Shown here: piece by piece, positions 34,311-42,919 of the stretch
Layout of the letters: every line of letters starts with the position of its first letter
How positions within the stretch are numbered: the stretch's first letter is position 1
Assembly (NCBI GenBank): GCA_041920565.1
Contig: JBHGXS010000022.1
Span: forward strand, 1 to 64,000
Source of the DNA: JAGHKQ01 sp041920565
GTDB taxonomy: Bacteria; Bacillota; Bacilli; Bacillales; Bacillaceae_G
DNA: 64,000 nucleotides
Direction of reading: 5' to 3'
Translations under genes and position numbers: made by a program
Notes under the pieces: model-generated
Database searches by the model: none
Told to the model about the DNA's origin: nothing
Seen by the model: only the letters and a program-made list of their open reading frames with translations

Positions 34311-34912
34311 CGAAAGAAAATAAAGAAAAGAAATATGTCGGTTGGACGGACGTTCCGCTTTCTTTAAAAGGAAAAAAGATGCTGAACGCACATGTTTCTT
34401 ATCCTAAGGCTGATTTATTTATAACCAGCGATCTTATGAGATGTACAGAGACACTAAGTATTTTGTATAGGACAGAAAGCGATTATATACTGAATGCGGC
34501 ATTTCGGGAAATGCACTTTGGCGATTGGGAGCTAAAGACGTATGAACAGTTAAAAGAAAACGCTCGTTATATCAAGTGGCTAAGTGATCATCAACTGTAC
34601 AGTCCTCCAAACGGCGAGAGCTATGAAGAATTTACAAACAGAATAATAAAAGGATGGCATGAAGCAGTCCAAATGATGTTAGAGAACAATAAGAGGCGTG
34701 CTGTCATTATGACGCATGGAGGAGTCATTCGGCTGTTATTAGAAAAGTTCGCTCCGGAGGAGAAGCAATTTTGGGATTGGCAAGTGTCATATGGAAGCGG
34801 ATATACACTTATCACTACAGAAGACCGCTTAAGGAGGGGAGAACGATGCATTTTGTTACAGGAGGTGCCTTTCAAGGAAAGCGGAAATGGGTGCAACAGC
34901 GGTACAGTTTAA
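34268..34912 (+). CDS. cobC: Histidine phosphatase family protein, probable alpha-ribazole phosphatase
   Basis: The 214-residue protein has the phosphoglycerate-mutase-like motif LLRHGLTKEN (catalytic His), SDLMRCTETLSI, FREMHFGDWELKTY and the second His in IMTHGGVIRLLL. In cobalamin operons this family removes phosphate from alpha-ribazole-phosphate or the cobalamin-phosphate product. It overlaps cobS by 43 bases and the next gene by 67. Confidence 0.87.
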   Translation: MARTMAVTLLRHGLTKENKEKKYVGWTDVPLSLKGKKMLNAHVSYPKADLFITSDLMRCTETLSILYRTESDYILNAAFREMHFGDWELKTYEQLKENARYIKWLSDHQLYSPPNGESYEEFTNRIIKGWHEAVQMMLENNKRRAVIMTHGGVIRLLLEKFAPEEKQFWDWQVSYGSGYTLITTEDRLRRGERCILLQEVPFKESGNGCNSGTV

Positions 34913-35286
34913 GCGGTGAAACAGCAAAATGCTGGATTAACGGGTACAAAGGGGAGGTATTTTATCCGGAAAAAATTCCAACGGATACATCCATTGTTGT
35001 AATAGAAGGATGTGAGCAAATGATTTATACGCTGCTTCAACATCATAAAGAGAGAACGAGAGAGCGATGGAACGAGCTCTTAAGAAATTGGCGATTGTGG
35101 GAACAAGGCCGAAATGAAAGAAACGTTATTTTAATTGGCTGCGATATCGGCGGCGGAATTGTCCCGATGGAGTCTGAAAAAAGAATGTGGAGAGATACAG
35201 TAGGATGGTGCTATCAGGATACTGCATCTTTAGCTGATCAAGTTGATGAAATATGGTGCGGTATAGCGCAAACATTAAAATTTTAA
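34846..35286 (+). CDS. Diverged CobU-like paralogue with altered P-loop
   Basis: The 146-residue protein resembles CobU in order and spacing: an N-terminal GGAFQGKRKW where CobU has its P-loop, then VIEGCEQMI, and a C-terminal block DIGGGIVPMESEKRMWRDTVG that mirrors the CobU segment NEVGxGIVPxxxxxRxxRDxxG. The Walker A Ser/Thr is Arg, and the guanylylated-His region is missing, so it is shorter by about 30 residues. AAGGAGGGG precedes the ATG, inside the end of cobC. It may be a non-catalytic partner or have another substrate. Confidence 0.75.
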   Translation: MHFVTGGAFQGKRKWVQQRYSLSGETAKCWINGYKGEVFYPEKIPTDTSIVVIEGCEQMIYTLLQHHKERTRERWNELLRNWRLWEQGRNERNVILIGCDIGGGIVPMESEKRMWRDTVGWCYQDTASLADQVDEIWCGIAQTLKF

Positions 35287-35303
35287 TCTGAGGAGAGCTG
35301 GCA

Positions 35304-35801
35304 ATGAATAAAACACGCATTCTTGCATTAACTGTTGCATGTATTGGATTATCTGTAATTGGCGCTTTTATTAAAATACCGGCCGTAATTGGAAGTGTGG
35401 CTTTAGACAGCGCGCCGGCTCTTGTAGCCGCTGTATTGCTCGGACCGCTGTTGGGAGGAGCTGTAGGAGCTGCTGGGCATATCGTTTCAGCTATGCTTTC
35501 GGGTTTTCCGCTTGGTCCTGCCCACTTACTGATAGGAATTGAAATGTTTTTCTTAGTGGCAGGTTTTGGTTTCCTAGCTCAAAAAAAGCAAAAAGCAATG
35601 GCGTTTTTGTTCTTCTTTGTTGGAAATGCCATTGTGGCTCCCCTCCCATTTATATGGATGATGGGGATGCCGTTTTACATCGGAATTGTCCCGTCCCTTT
35701 TAATTGCGGCAGCTGTTAATCTGATAATCGCGGCATTGGTCTCTCCGCGATTGATGAAGCTGTTCGATAAACAGAGAACGGATGAGCAATTCTATGCGTG
35801 A
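35304..35801 (+). CDS. cblT: ECF transporter S component, probable alpha-ribazole transporter CblT
   Basis: The 165-residue protein has about five to six hydrophobic segments and the S-component pattern (IPAVIGSVALDSAPALVAA, GAVGAAGHIVSAMLSG). Its place directly before an AIR-synthase-like gene and within a B12 operon matches the CblT-CblS pair known from Listeria and Geobacillus, where CblT imports alpha-ribazole. The energising ECF module would be shared and encoded elsewhere. Confidence 0.82.
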   Translation: MNKTRILALTVACIGLSVIGAFIKIPAVIGSVALDSAPALVAAVLLGPLLGGAVGAAGHIVSAMLSGFPLGPAHLLIGIEMFFLVAGFGFLAQKKQKAMAFLFFFVGNAIVAPLPFIWMMGMPFYIGIVPSLLIAAAVNLIIAALVSPRLMKLFDKQRTDEQFYA

Positions 35802-36510
35802 TATTGTATTGCTATCGTTAGGAAATGAAGAACAGTTGGTCATTGCAGCCGATAATGCAGGAGGTATTGGCGAGAAACATCATGATACTGTTTCGGTACC
35901 ATATTCTGTTGTATCTTATTACACTTCCAGAGTGGCTCTTATGGAGTGTATGGCTGTCAGGGCAAAGCCGGAGGTGATTGTTGTCCAAAATTTTTCAGGT
36001 GAAAGCGCCTATCAGTCTTTCCTAGAAGGAATACAGCAAGCGTGCAAGGAACTATGTCTAAACTCTGTTTCTGTTACAGGAAGCTCGGAGACCAATTTTT
36101 CGTTGCTGCAATCTTGTTTAGGCGTTACCGTGATAGGAAAAGCGAAAGCAGGGGAGCTAAAGCTGAACATCACACCGCGTGATGCGCGATTTGCCGTAAT
36201 CGGAATGCCGCTTGTAGGTGAAGATGTGATCTTGCAACAGCAACATGTATTGCCATTATCTTTATTTGCCGAGCTCGTTGCACACTCGGCTGTACATGAA
36301 ATAGTTCCTGTCGGTTCGAAAGGCGTTTTATATGAATTAAAAGGGATACTGGATGCGAATAACGTCCCATACACATGTTGTAAATCAGCGGTGGATTTAT
36401 ACGTTTCATCAGGTCCCGCAACATCCATTGTAATCAGTTATGACAAGAAGGAAGAGACAGCTTTGCGGAAATTATGCGGAACATATTTTTACCCTATCAC
36501 AATTGAATGA
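35782..36510 (+). CDS. cblS: AIR-synthase-like protein, probable alpha-ribazole kinase CblS
   Basis: The 242-residue protein begins RDIVLLSLGNEEQLVIAADN, the ATP-binding N-terminus of AIR-synthase-related kinases, and has GGIGEKHHD and TGSSETNFS blocks. CblS phosphorylates imported alpha-ribazole so CobS can use it. It overlaps cblT by 20 bases. An internal ATG at 35794 is an alternative start. No cobT gene is present in the window, so salvage of alpha-ribazole is the visible route. Confidence 0.82.
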   Translation: MSNSMRDIVLLSLGNEEQLVIAADNAGGIGEKHHDTVSVPYSVVSYYTSRVALMECMAVRAKPEVIVVQNFSGESAYQSFLEGIQQACKELCLNSVSVTGSSETNFSLLQSCLGVTVIGKAKAGELKLNITPRDARFAVIGMPLVGEDVILQQQHVLPLSLFAELVAHSAVHEIVPVGSKGVLYELKGILDANNVPYTCCKSAVDLYVSSGPATSIVISYDKKEETALRKLCGTYFYPITIE

Positions 36511-36529
36511 TAAGCAGGGGGGAATTGGA

Positions 36530-37099
36530 ATGAAGCTTTACACAAGAACAGGTGACGGTGGGAAAACGAGTCTTGTCGGAGGAAGAGTCGATAAAGATCA
36601 TTTGCGTGTGGAAGCATACGGAACGATTGACGAGGCAAATTCGTTTGTAGGGCAAGCTATGACGTTATTAACGGAACCAAAATTTGAAGATATCTATAAA
36701 GAGCTTGAAAAAATTCAGCATGAGCTGTTTGATTGTGGTGGAGATTTAGCCATTGTAAATAAGAAAATTCCGTATAAAGTGACAGAAGAGATGACGGTCT
36801 TCTTAGAGCAAAGAATTGATGAATATATTAAACAGGCACCTCCGCTAGAGCGTTTCATTTTGCCGGGAGGTTCTCCGGCAGCGGCAATCGTTCATATAGC
36901 CCGCACAGTTACACGTAGAGCCGAGCGATGCATTGTATCATTAAAACGAGAAGAAGAAATAAATGATCACGTTTTAAAATATGTAAATCGTTTGTCTGAC
37001 TACTTTTTTGCCGTTGCCCGTGTTATTAATGCAAGAATGGGCGTAAAGGATGTAGAATATGAACGAAGCGCGATTGTGTTTAAAAGCAAAGAAAAATAA
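36530..37099 (+). CDS. Cob(I)alamin adenosyltransferase, PduO type
   Basis: The 189-residue protein has the PduO-type signature YTRTGDGGKTSLVGG, the C-terminal SRP-like block RTVTRRAERCIVSLKRE and YVNRLSDYFFAVARVIN. It transfers the adenosyl group from ATP to cob(I)alamin, giving the coenzyme form sensed by the riboswitch. The ATG at 36530 follows AGGGGGGAA; longer frames upstream overlap cblS. It closes the operon. Confidence 0.93.
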   Translation: MKLYTRTGDGGKTSLVGGRVDKDHLRVEAYGTIDEANSFVGQAMTLLTEPKFEDIYKELEKIQHELFDCGGDLAIVNKKIPYKVTEEMTVFLEQRIDEYIKQAPPLERFILPGGSPAAAIVHIARTVTRRAERCIVSLKREEEINDHVLKYVNRLSDYFFAVARVINARMGVKDVEYERSAIVFKSKEK

Positions 37100-37107
37100 C
37101 TGCATAT

Positions 37108-37149
37108 AAGAAGGAGGGAATACATTGTATTTTCTCCTTCTTTGTTTTT
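37108..37149 (+). terminator. Terminator of the cobalamin operon
   Basis: AAGAAGGAG and CTCCTTCTT enclose an inner AATAC/GTATT stem and are followed by TTTGTTTTT. Confidence 0.85.
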
Positions 37150-37214
37150 CATGAATATTTTTTTGGCCTCTATACACAATAGTAAAGGTGTAACGCAACA
37201 ATGGAGGTTTAAAA

Positions 37215-37841
37215 ATGAAAATGTTTAAAAGAAAGAGTATATGTTTTGCGGGAATCGCATTAAGTTTGCTATTTTCAGAAGGAAAAGCAGCTTATGCGGA
37301 AGAAGGATGGACGTGGCCGACATCAGGGCATATAAGCGATTACTTCGGTACAAGGAACGGCAAGCATTTTGGCATCGATATAGCAGCAATGACGGGGACA
37401 GATATTTTCGCGGCCAAAGATGGTATTGTCATGAAATCCTACTATTCTCGAACATATGGGCATGTTGTATTTATTAGGCACGATGACGGTTACGAAGCAG
37501 TGTATGCTCATATGAGCAAGCGGATCGCCAAGGAAGGGCAAAGAGTAAACGAAGGAGAAAAAATTGGAGAAGTAGGCAATACGGGACATTCCCGCGGTGC
37601 CCATCTGCATTTTGAAGTTCATAGAGGGGCATGGAACTTCAATAAAACAAATGCCATCAATCCATTGGCCGTATTAAATAAAAACGGAATAGAGGCTGCG
37701 GCTTCTACTTATGTCGTACAAAAAGGGGACACGTTATCCGAAATCGCTCATCGGTTCGGTTTAACAGTCATGCAATTAAAAAGAAAAAATCGGCTGCGGG
37801 GTGACATAATCACTCCTAACCAGCGGCTTGTACTTAATTAA
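37215..37841 (+). CDS. Secreted M23 peptidase with C-terminal LysM domain
   Basis: The 208-residue protein has a signal peptide (cleavage near residue 29), a LytM/M23 zinc endopeptidase domain with HFGIDIAA (His and Asp ligands) and GAHLHFEVH (HxH), and a LysM domain at the C-terminus (YVVQKGDTLSEIAHRFGL). All zinc ligands are present, so it should cut peptidoglycan cross-bridges. GGAGG is eight bases before the ATG. It is monocistronic. A sporulation role is possible but not shown. Confidence 0.9.
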   Translation: MKMFKRKSICFAGIALSLLFSEGKAAYAEEGWTWPTSGHISDYFGTRNGKHFGIDIAAMTGTDIFAAKDGIVMKSYYSRTYGHVVFIRHDDGYEAVYAHMSKRIAKEGQRVNEGEKIGEVGNTGHSRGAHLHFEVHRGAWNFNKTNAINPLAVLNKNGIEAAASTYVVQKGDTLSEIAHRFGLTVMQLKRKNRLRGDIITPNQRLVLN

Positions 37842-37879
37842 CGGGGAAGATCGGCGAATGCGCAAAACGTCCTGTAATA

Positions 37880-37912
37880 AAAAAGAAGAAGAGGGACACT
37901 TCTTCTTTTTAC
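37880..37912. terminator. Bidirectional terminator between the M23 gene and the convergent membrane gene
   Basis: AAAAAGAAGAAG and CTTCTTCTTTTT form a long A/T-flanked stem. Confidence 0.8.
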
Positions 37913-38592
37913 CAATATATAAACACAGATATAAAAGCGGTCACTGTTATATAACTGTAGTAGAAAAACACCTTTTCTCTCGTTTTGTTCTTAATTTTAG
38001 GAAGAACGATCGTAGGATCAATCAGCCCGATGATCAAGCATAATCCCCCTGTCAGCATGATGCCGATGGAAAAAGAAAACAGTGCTTTTTCTACAACATA
38101 CGGAACAATCAGCTTTAAGAGAAAAAGAACGAGACAAGAGTAAAAAATAGATGCAATCAGCATGCTCCATTTTGAGAAAGAGCGATAGCCCGGTATTTTT
38201 CTCCATGTAGGTCTTTCGGCTTCCTGCACTTCAATGGAAGTATATTGTTCAATAATGGCTTGTGCTTCTTTTCCTTTTTGCACAATACTGATAACCCAAT
38301 TAGGATCGCCTTTAAACACGAACTCTGATTTTGTTAAATAGTGATCTATGGTTACTTGTTTCCACGTGGACCATGGATGTCGGTGCACTAGCTTAATGCG
38401 GCTTTCCGATTCTTTATTATATTGATAAATGCTTATTCCGTCTTTATCGAATGTTGCATAATAGATATCTGTTGACAACTTGCCGAAATCTATGCGGCAA
38501 AAAAGAAGAAGATCTCTTTTTAGATAAAAATATTCTTTTCTGAGACTTTTTTTGACTACTTCGTGGATTGTATGTTTCTGTTTCTTGCTCAT
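37909..38592 (-). CDS. Membrane protein of unknown function
   Basis: The 227-residue protein has a soluble N-terminal part (about 1-140, beta-rich, resembling a PH-like or DUF-type cytoplasmic domain) followed by three C-terminal membrane segments (about 150-172, 175-198 and 208-225). I do not recognise the family. The ATG at 38592 with GGGGGAG upstream is chosen over a farther in-frame start. It is convergent with the M23 gene and divergent from ribU. Confidence 0.7.
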   Translation of the reverse strand: MSKKQKHTIHEVVKKSLRKEYFYLKRDLLLFCRIDFGKLSTDIYYATFDKDGISIYQYNKESESRIKLVHRHPWSTWKQVTIDHYLTKSEFVFKGDPNWVISIVQKGKEAQAIIEQYTSIEVQEAERPTWRKIPGYRSFSKWSMLIASIFYSCLVLFLLKLIVPYVVEKALFSFSIGIMLTGGLCLIIGLIDPTIVLPKIKNKTREKVFFYYSYITVTAFISVFIYW

Positions 38593-38798
38593 AATGACTC
38601 CCCCAGAAAAATCCAATGCTATTACCAATATTACATACTATCATTTTCAAAATGCAATAGCCAGCCTTTTATAGCGAATTTTTAAGCAGAATCTTAGTTT
38701 AACACGGCTGCCGAGTAAATGATCAATCATTTTACGCTTTTTGATTCACAACCATCTGTTTTTGTTGTATAATGACGATGTATAATTAAATATCGATC

Positions 38799-38926
38799 TA
38801 TCTTCGGGGCAGGGTGTAAATCCCGACCGGCGGTGATGAATGTAAATTCTAAGCCCGCGAGCCGCAAGGCAGGATTCGGTGTGATTCCGAAGCCGACAGT
38901 ATAGTCTGGATGGGAGAAGATGGAGG
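38799..38926 (+). promoter_or_regulatory. FMN riboswitch (RFN element)
   Basis: The RFN landmarks are present in order: ATCTTCGGGGCAGGGTG, AAATCCCGACCGGCGGT, AAGCCCGCGAGC, GGATTCGGTG and CCGAAGCCGACAG, closing with GGATGGGAGAAGAT. It precedes ribU, the usual arrangement in Bacillus. Confidence 0.96.
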
Positions 38927-38973
38927 TTCGAGCGTTCGAAAAATGAAATTTTGAACGTTTATTTAACGTGCCT

Positions 38974-39010
38974 AAATTCTCCCCTTTGCATTGCATTGGG
39001 GATTTTTTAT
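38974..39010 (+). terminator. FMN-controlled terminator before ribU
   Basis: TTCTCCCC and GGGGA with a T run form a terminator. Its left arm TTCTCCC is also complementary to GGGAGAA in the riboswitch closing stem, giving mutually exclusive structures. Confidence 0.75.
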
Positions 39011-39117
39011 GTTGTAAGAACAAAGAAGCAAAGAGCCCTGTTTCTTTTCTCTACAACAAGGCATGGAAGAACCTTTCCATTTTTCCATAAGATCGATGGA
39101 AAAGAGGAGAGAGGAAC

Positions 39118-39693
39118 ATGAAACAACGAAACGTAACACAAATGGTAAGCGTAGCGATGCTAAGCAGTATTTCTTACTTATTAATGATGCTGGACTTTCC
39201 GTTTCCGGGATTGCCGCCGTTTTTAAAAATCGACTTTAGTGAAGTGCCGGCTTTAATTGCCGCTGTTGTATTCGGGCCAGGTGCGGGGATTATCGTAGAA
39301 GCGATTAAAAATGCTCTTTATTACGGAGTTCAAGGAAGTCTGACAGGAGTGCCGGTTGGAGAAGCAGCAAACTTTATCGCAGGGTGTTTATTCATTTTAC
39401 CTGCTTCTTATTTCTACCGAAAGTACCGTACTGTAAAAGGCTTGACTGCAGGTTTGATTATTGGTACGACAACGATGACGCTTATCATGAGTATTTTAAA
39501 CTATTTTATCATTCTTCCTGCTTATACATGGTTTTTAAATATGCCTGCAATGTCTGCAGAAGCAACACGCCAATTGATTGTGACGGGCATACTGCCGTTT
39601 AATATTATAAAAGGAACCATTATTACTGTTGTATTTGTTTTATTGTTCTCACGCTTAAAAGTGTGGATCGGTGCCAAAATGAACAACGCGTAA
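39118..39693 (+). CDS. ribU: Riboflavin ECF transporter S component RibU
   Basis: The 191-residue membrane protein has six hydrophobic segments and RibU motifs FPFPGLPPFLKIDFSEVPAL and GPGAGIIVEAIKNALYY. It binds riboflavin for the energy-coupling-factor transporter. The FMN riboswitch directly upstream confirms the assignment. Confidence 0.95.
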   Translation: MKQRNVTQMVSVAMLSSISYLLMMLDFPFPGLPPFLKIDFSEVPALIAAVVFGPGAGIIVEAIKNALYYGVQGSLTGVPVGEAANFIAGCLFILPASYFYRKYRTVKGLTAGLIIGTTTMTLIMSILNYFIILPAYTWFLNMPAMSAEATRQLIVTGILPFNIIKGTIITVVFVLLFSRLKVWIGAKMNNA

Positions 39694-39699
39694 TTGAAA

Positions 39700-39737
39700 G
39701 AAGCCCCTTGTCTAATGAAGAGAGAAGGGGCTTTTGA
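39700..39737 (+). terminator. Terminator of ribU
   Basis: AAAGCCCCTT and AAGGGGCTTT form a stem followed by TT. Confidence 0.8.
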
Positions 39738-39749
39738 TGCAGTTGAAAA

Positions 39750-39786
39750 TAAAAAACGTTATTCAAAGCTGAATAACGTTTTTTAT
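39750..39786 (-). terminator. Terminator of fer
   Basis: AAAAAACGTTATTC and GAATAACGTTTTTT form a perfect 14-base stem with a six-base loop, directly after the convergent fer gene. Confidence 0.88.
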
Positions 39787-39789
39787 ATA

Positions 39790-40038
39790 CTATTCAAATT
39801 TTAATGGGTCTCCATCGAATGGCTCGTCAGCAACTTTAATGGAGTCAGTTGGACAGCCTTCGAATGCATCCATCATGTCATCGATTAATACATCAGGAAT
39901 TTCAACGATCCCTTGGTTGTCATCAAGAGTTACGAATGCGATGCCCTCATCATCATAATCGTAAATATCAGGTGCAGCCGCTCCGCAAGCTCCACATGCG
40001 ATGCAAGTTTCTTTGTCAACAATTGTATACTTTGCCAT
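39790..40038 (-). CDS. fer: Ferredoxin with one [4Fe-4S] cluster
   Basis: The 82-residue acidic protein has three clustered cysteines in TCIACGACG and a fourth in FEGCPTDSI, the ligand set of the Bacillus 4Fe-4S ferredoxin. It carries electrons to cytochrome P450s and desaturases, among others. GGGAGG precedes the ATG at 40038. A reverse promoter (TTGAAG, 17 bases, TATACA) lies at about 40061-40089. Confidence 0.95.
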   Translation of the reverse strand: MAKYTIVDKETCIACGACGAAAPDIYDYDDEGIAFVTLDDNQGIVEIPDVLIDDMMDAFEGCPTDSIKVADEPFDGDPLKFE

Positions 40039-40171
40039 TTGTGTAAACCTCCCACGAATATGTATATTGCGTATAAGAAGTATCTTCAATTAGAAGAAAC
40101 CGCTATAATGCAAGAAAATTTCTAACCTTATTTTAAAACGGTTTTCTCAACTTTTCAATATAAAATTATAA

Positions 40172-40186
40172 TGATAATGCTTATCA
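40172..40186. promoter_or_regulatory. Fur-box-like site between fer and ypbB
   Basis: TGATAATGCTTATCA matches 14 of 15 positions of the Fur 7-1-7 consensus. It is about 85 bases upstream of the predicted fer -35 and 110 bases before ypbB; which gene it serves is unclear. Confidence 0.55.
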
Positions 40187-40296
40187 ATTAGGTATGTCAA
40201 CTATCTTCTCAAAAAATTCGAAATTATGCTTCTGTATTCCCGCATTATAAAATTTTGGTAAAATAAAAGCTAAGACATTTAAAGGAGATGGAATTG

Positions 40297-41361
40297 TTGC
40301 TACAATTACAATATATCATTTTGTACGGATTGAAGCAGCTGAATGGAGAAAGAACTGCCGCCTCTGTATACCATCTGTTAAAAGGCAAACGATCTTCCCA
40401 AACACTTCAGGATGGAAAAATATATCGTATCTCTTTTATGTTCGGTTTATTTAAAAAAATAGAGCGACATGAATATGATGAGCATATTAGGCTGTTATTA
40501 AACAATAATTTTATTAAGAAAATACAGGAAAATACCTATGTAGTTACAAAAGCGGGAGATTGTGCTCTAACGAAGTATGCCGAAAAATATCCTTTTCCAA
40601 AATATATAGACGGATTGAGATTTGGTGAGGCAGGAACAATATTTTGGAAACGGCTAGCTTTGCTCGTTCAAACCCTTTCCCATTTGCAAAACGAAGAACG
40701 TCATTTTTTGCCTATTCAACAAGAGACGGACATTACATTTTGGACGAAGCAGTTTTTAACAAAGAGCCCCTATAAAAAAGAATTGCTGGCTTTCAAGCTA
40801 TATGAAGAATGCAGAGAACTTCTTTCGGCAATGAGTGAGCTGGAGGCTGCAATTTTTACTTTGCGTTTATCAAGATATGGCCGTGTCGGTTTGACAATCG
40901 AACAAATTTCTCTTTTGTTTTCCTTGGAAGTTTCAAGAACGCATGTATTATTTTTGTCTGTTTTGCATTTCATGATGGATGTCATTGAGAAGGAGCCGAA
41001 CAACTATCCTTTGTTGCGTATTGCAGCTATAAGCAATAACAAGACGTTTTCAGCACTCAGTCATTCCACACAAAAAACATTTTCATTGCTCAAGCAAGGA
41101 AAAAATATAGAAGAAATTGCACAAATGCGCAATTTGAAAATAAATACAATTGAAGATCACATTGTCGAGATTGCTTTAAATGATCCCTCCTTTACAGTTG
41201 AAGCGTTTGTTTCAAATGAGAAAATAAAACGAATTGCAGAAACAGCAACGCGCTTGCAAACGAGAAAGCTTCGCGAGTTAAAACAATCGTTAGGAGAGGA
41301 TATTCAATATTTTGAAATTCGTTTAGTTCTGGCTAAACTTGGAGGAAGTTATGAAACTTGA
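40297..41361 (+). CDS. ypbB: YpbB family helix-turn-helix protein
   Basis: The 354-residue protein matches YpbB: N-terminal YIILYGLKQLNGERTAASV with HLLKGKRSSQT, and a C-terminal helix-turn-helix (KNIEEIAQMRNLKINTIED) of the type found at RecQ ends. It overlaps recQ by 11 bases and is thought to work with it. AAAGGAG is followed at suitable distance by TTG codons at 40294 and 40297; an ATG at 40288 is too close. Confidence 0.85.
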   Translation: MLQLQYIILYGLKQLNGERTAASVYHLLKGKRSSQTLQDGKIYRISFMFGLFKKIERHEYDEHIRLLLNNNFIKKIQENTYVVTKAGDCALTKYAEKYPFPKYIDGLRFGEAGTIFWKRLALLVQTLSHLQNEERHFLPIQQETDITFWTKQFLTKSPYKKELLAFKLYEECRELLSAMSELEAAIFTLRLSRYGRVGLTIEQISLLFSLEVSRTHVLFLSVLHFMMDVIEKEPNNYPLLRIAAISNNKTFSALSHSTQKTFSLLKQGKNIEEIAQMRNLKINTIEDHIVEIALNDPSFTVEAFVSNEKIKRIAETATRLQTRKLRELKQSLGEDIQYFEIRLVLAKLGGSYET

Positions 41362-42919
41362 AGATGTCTTACGAGAAAAATTTGGTTATGATGCTTTTCG
41401 GACAGGACAAAAAGAGATCATTTCTGATTTGATTCAAGGGAAGAGTGTAATAGCGATGCTTCCGACAGGCGGAGGGAAATCCATATGCTATCAATTGCCG
41501 GCCTATCTGCTTGAAGGCGCAGTTGTTATTGTATCTCCGTTGCTTTCTTTAATGGAAGATCAGGTAAACCAACTGAGATTATTCGGTGAAAAGAAAGTGG
41601 TTGCTTTTAACAGCTTTCGGACGATGGAGGAAAGAAGAGAAGCTATCAGGTATTTGCATACATATAAATTTTTTTTTGTTTCGCCTGAAATGCTCCAAAC
41701 CACGGGATTTATACATGCTTTGAAAAGAGTTAAAGTTGCCCTGTTCGTGATTGACGAAGCACATTGTATTTCGCAATGGGGTCATGACTTTCGTACCGAT
41801 TATATGAAAATAGGACATGTGATAAAGCTGATGAATAATCCGGTTGTGCTTGCTTTAACTGCCACAGCCACTAAGCAGGTATTGAATGATATTGCTTCTA
41901 GCTTATCGCTAGATGATGCTGCCATGCATCTGTATTCCATTGATCGTCCCAATATTGCTATTAAGCTGGAACATACAGAAACAGTGGAGGAAAAAAAAGA
42001 GAGGCTTCTTCATTATGTACAACAACTGCAAGGACCTGGGATTATTTATTGCTCGAGCCGGTCGTGGAGCGAAGCAATTGCCCAGTATTTGCAAACAAAC
42101 GGCGTTAAAAATGCAGCGTATTATCACGGTGGCATGGACAATGAAGCAAGACTGTTAATTCAGCAGCAATTTATCTTGGATCAGCTTGATGTTATTTCAT
42201 GTACAAGCGCGTTTGGAATGGGAATAAACAAGCCTAATGTGAGGTATGTAATTCACTTTCATTATCCAAGCAATTTGGAATCTTACTTACAGGAAATCGG
42301 GCGTGCAGGAAGAGACGGAAGCAATAGCATTGCAATACTGCTGATAAGTCCTTTTGATCATGACTTGCCGACGTCTATTCTTCAAGAAGAGCTCCCTTCG
42401 AAGGAGAGGATTCAATATTTTTTATCGCTTATAAAACTGCAGTACAAAGAAAAAACATGGATAGAAGCAGAGGATGCCGAATATTTAGCGTTTCATATAG
42501 CGGGATTTAGCGAACAGCACTGGAGATTTATTAAGTATCACTTGGAACTGCTAGAACTGCTTATCAACAATCGGATTTTTGTATCAAACTTTCCTGGACA
42601 CTTAGCAGATATGTTATATGAACAGGTACTCATTCGTTTAAATGAGAAATTCGAAAAACTTCACGCGATGAGGGAGTGGATGGAAACAACAGGCTGCCGA
42701 AGAGAAGTTTTATTGCGCCAGTTTGCAAATAAAAAAGAAACGCAGCCGAAAAATTGTTGCGACCATTGCGGGATTGAGATGGGGGATTATAAGAAACAAA
42801 AAGAATTCTTGTCTCCTAAAGTATACGATTGGGAAACGGAGTTACAATTACTATTTGGAGTAAGAGAATGGAGGGAAAATGATAAAACAGCGAGATTTGA
42901 TTCAAACTATGACCGATAA
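41351..42919 (+). CDS. recQ: ATP-dependent DNA helicase RecQ
   Basis: The 522-residue helicase has a Q motif, Walker A (LPTGGGKS), the DEAH-type box VIDEAHCISQWGHDFR, helicase motif TATAT, and motif VI (EIGRAGRDGSNS). A zinc-binding cysteine set ends in CCDHCG. It lacks an HRDC domain, as does the short B. subtilis RecQ. The ATG at 41351 follows GGAGG. It unwinds DNA in replication-fork repair. Confidence 0.95.
   Translation: MKLEDVLREKFGYDAFRTGQKEIISDLIQGKSVIAMLPTGGGKSICYQLPAYLLEGAVVIVSPLLSLMEDQVNQLRLFGEKKVVAFNSFRTMEERREAIRYLHTYKFFFVSPEMLQTTGFIHALKRVKVALFVIDEAHCISQWGHDFRTDYMKIGHVIKLMNNPVVLALTATATKQVLNDIASSLSLDDAAMHLYSIDRPNIAIKLEHTETVEEKKERLLHYVQQLQGPGIIYCSSRSWSEAIAQYLQTNGVKNAAYYHGGMDNEARLLIQQQFILDQLDVISCTSAFGMGINKPNVRYVIHFHYPSNLESYLQEIGRAGRDGSNSIAILLISPFDHDLPTSILQEELPSKERIQYFLSLIKLQYKEKTWIEAEDAEYLAFHIAGFSEQHWRFIKYHLELLELLINNRIFVSNFPGHLADMLYEQVLIRLNEKFEKLHAMREWMETTGCRREVLLRQFANKKETQPKNCCDHCGIEMGDYKKQKEFLSPKVYDWETELQLLFGVREWRENDKTARFDSNYDR

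Noticed and set aside
37151..37175. Sporulation promoter before the M23/LysM gene
   Set aside because: GAATATT and CTATACACAAT loosely resemble SigE elements, but neither hexamer nor spacing is good enough.
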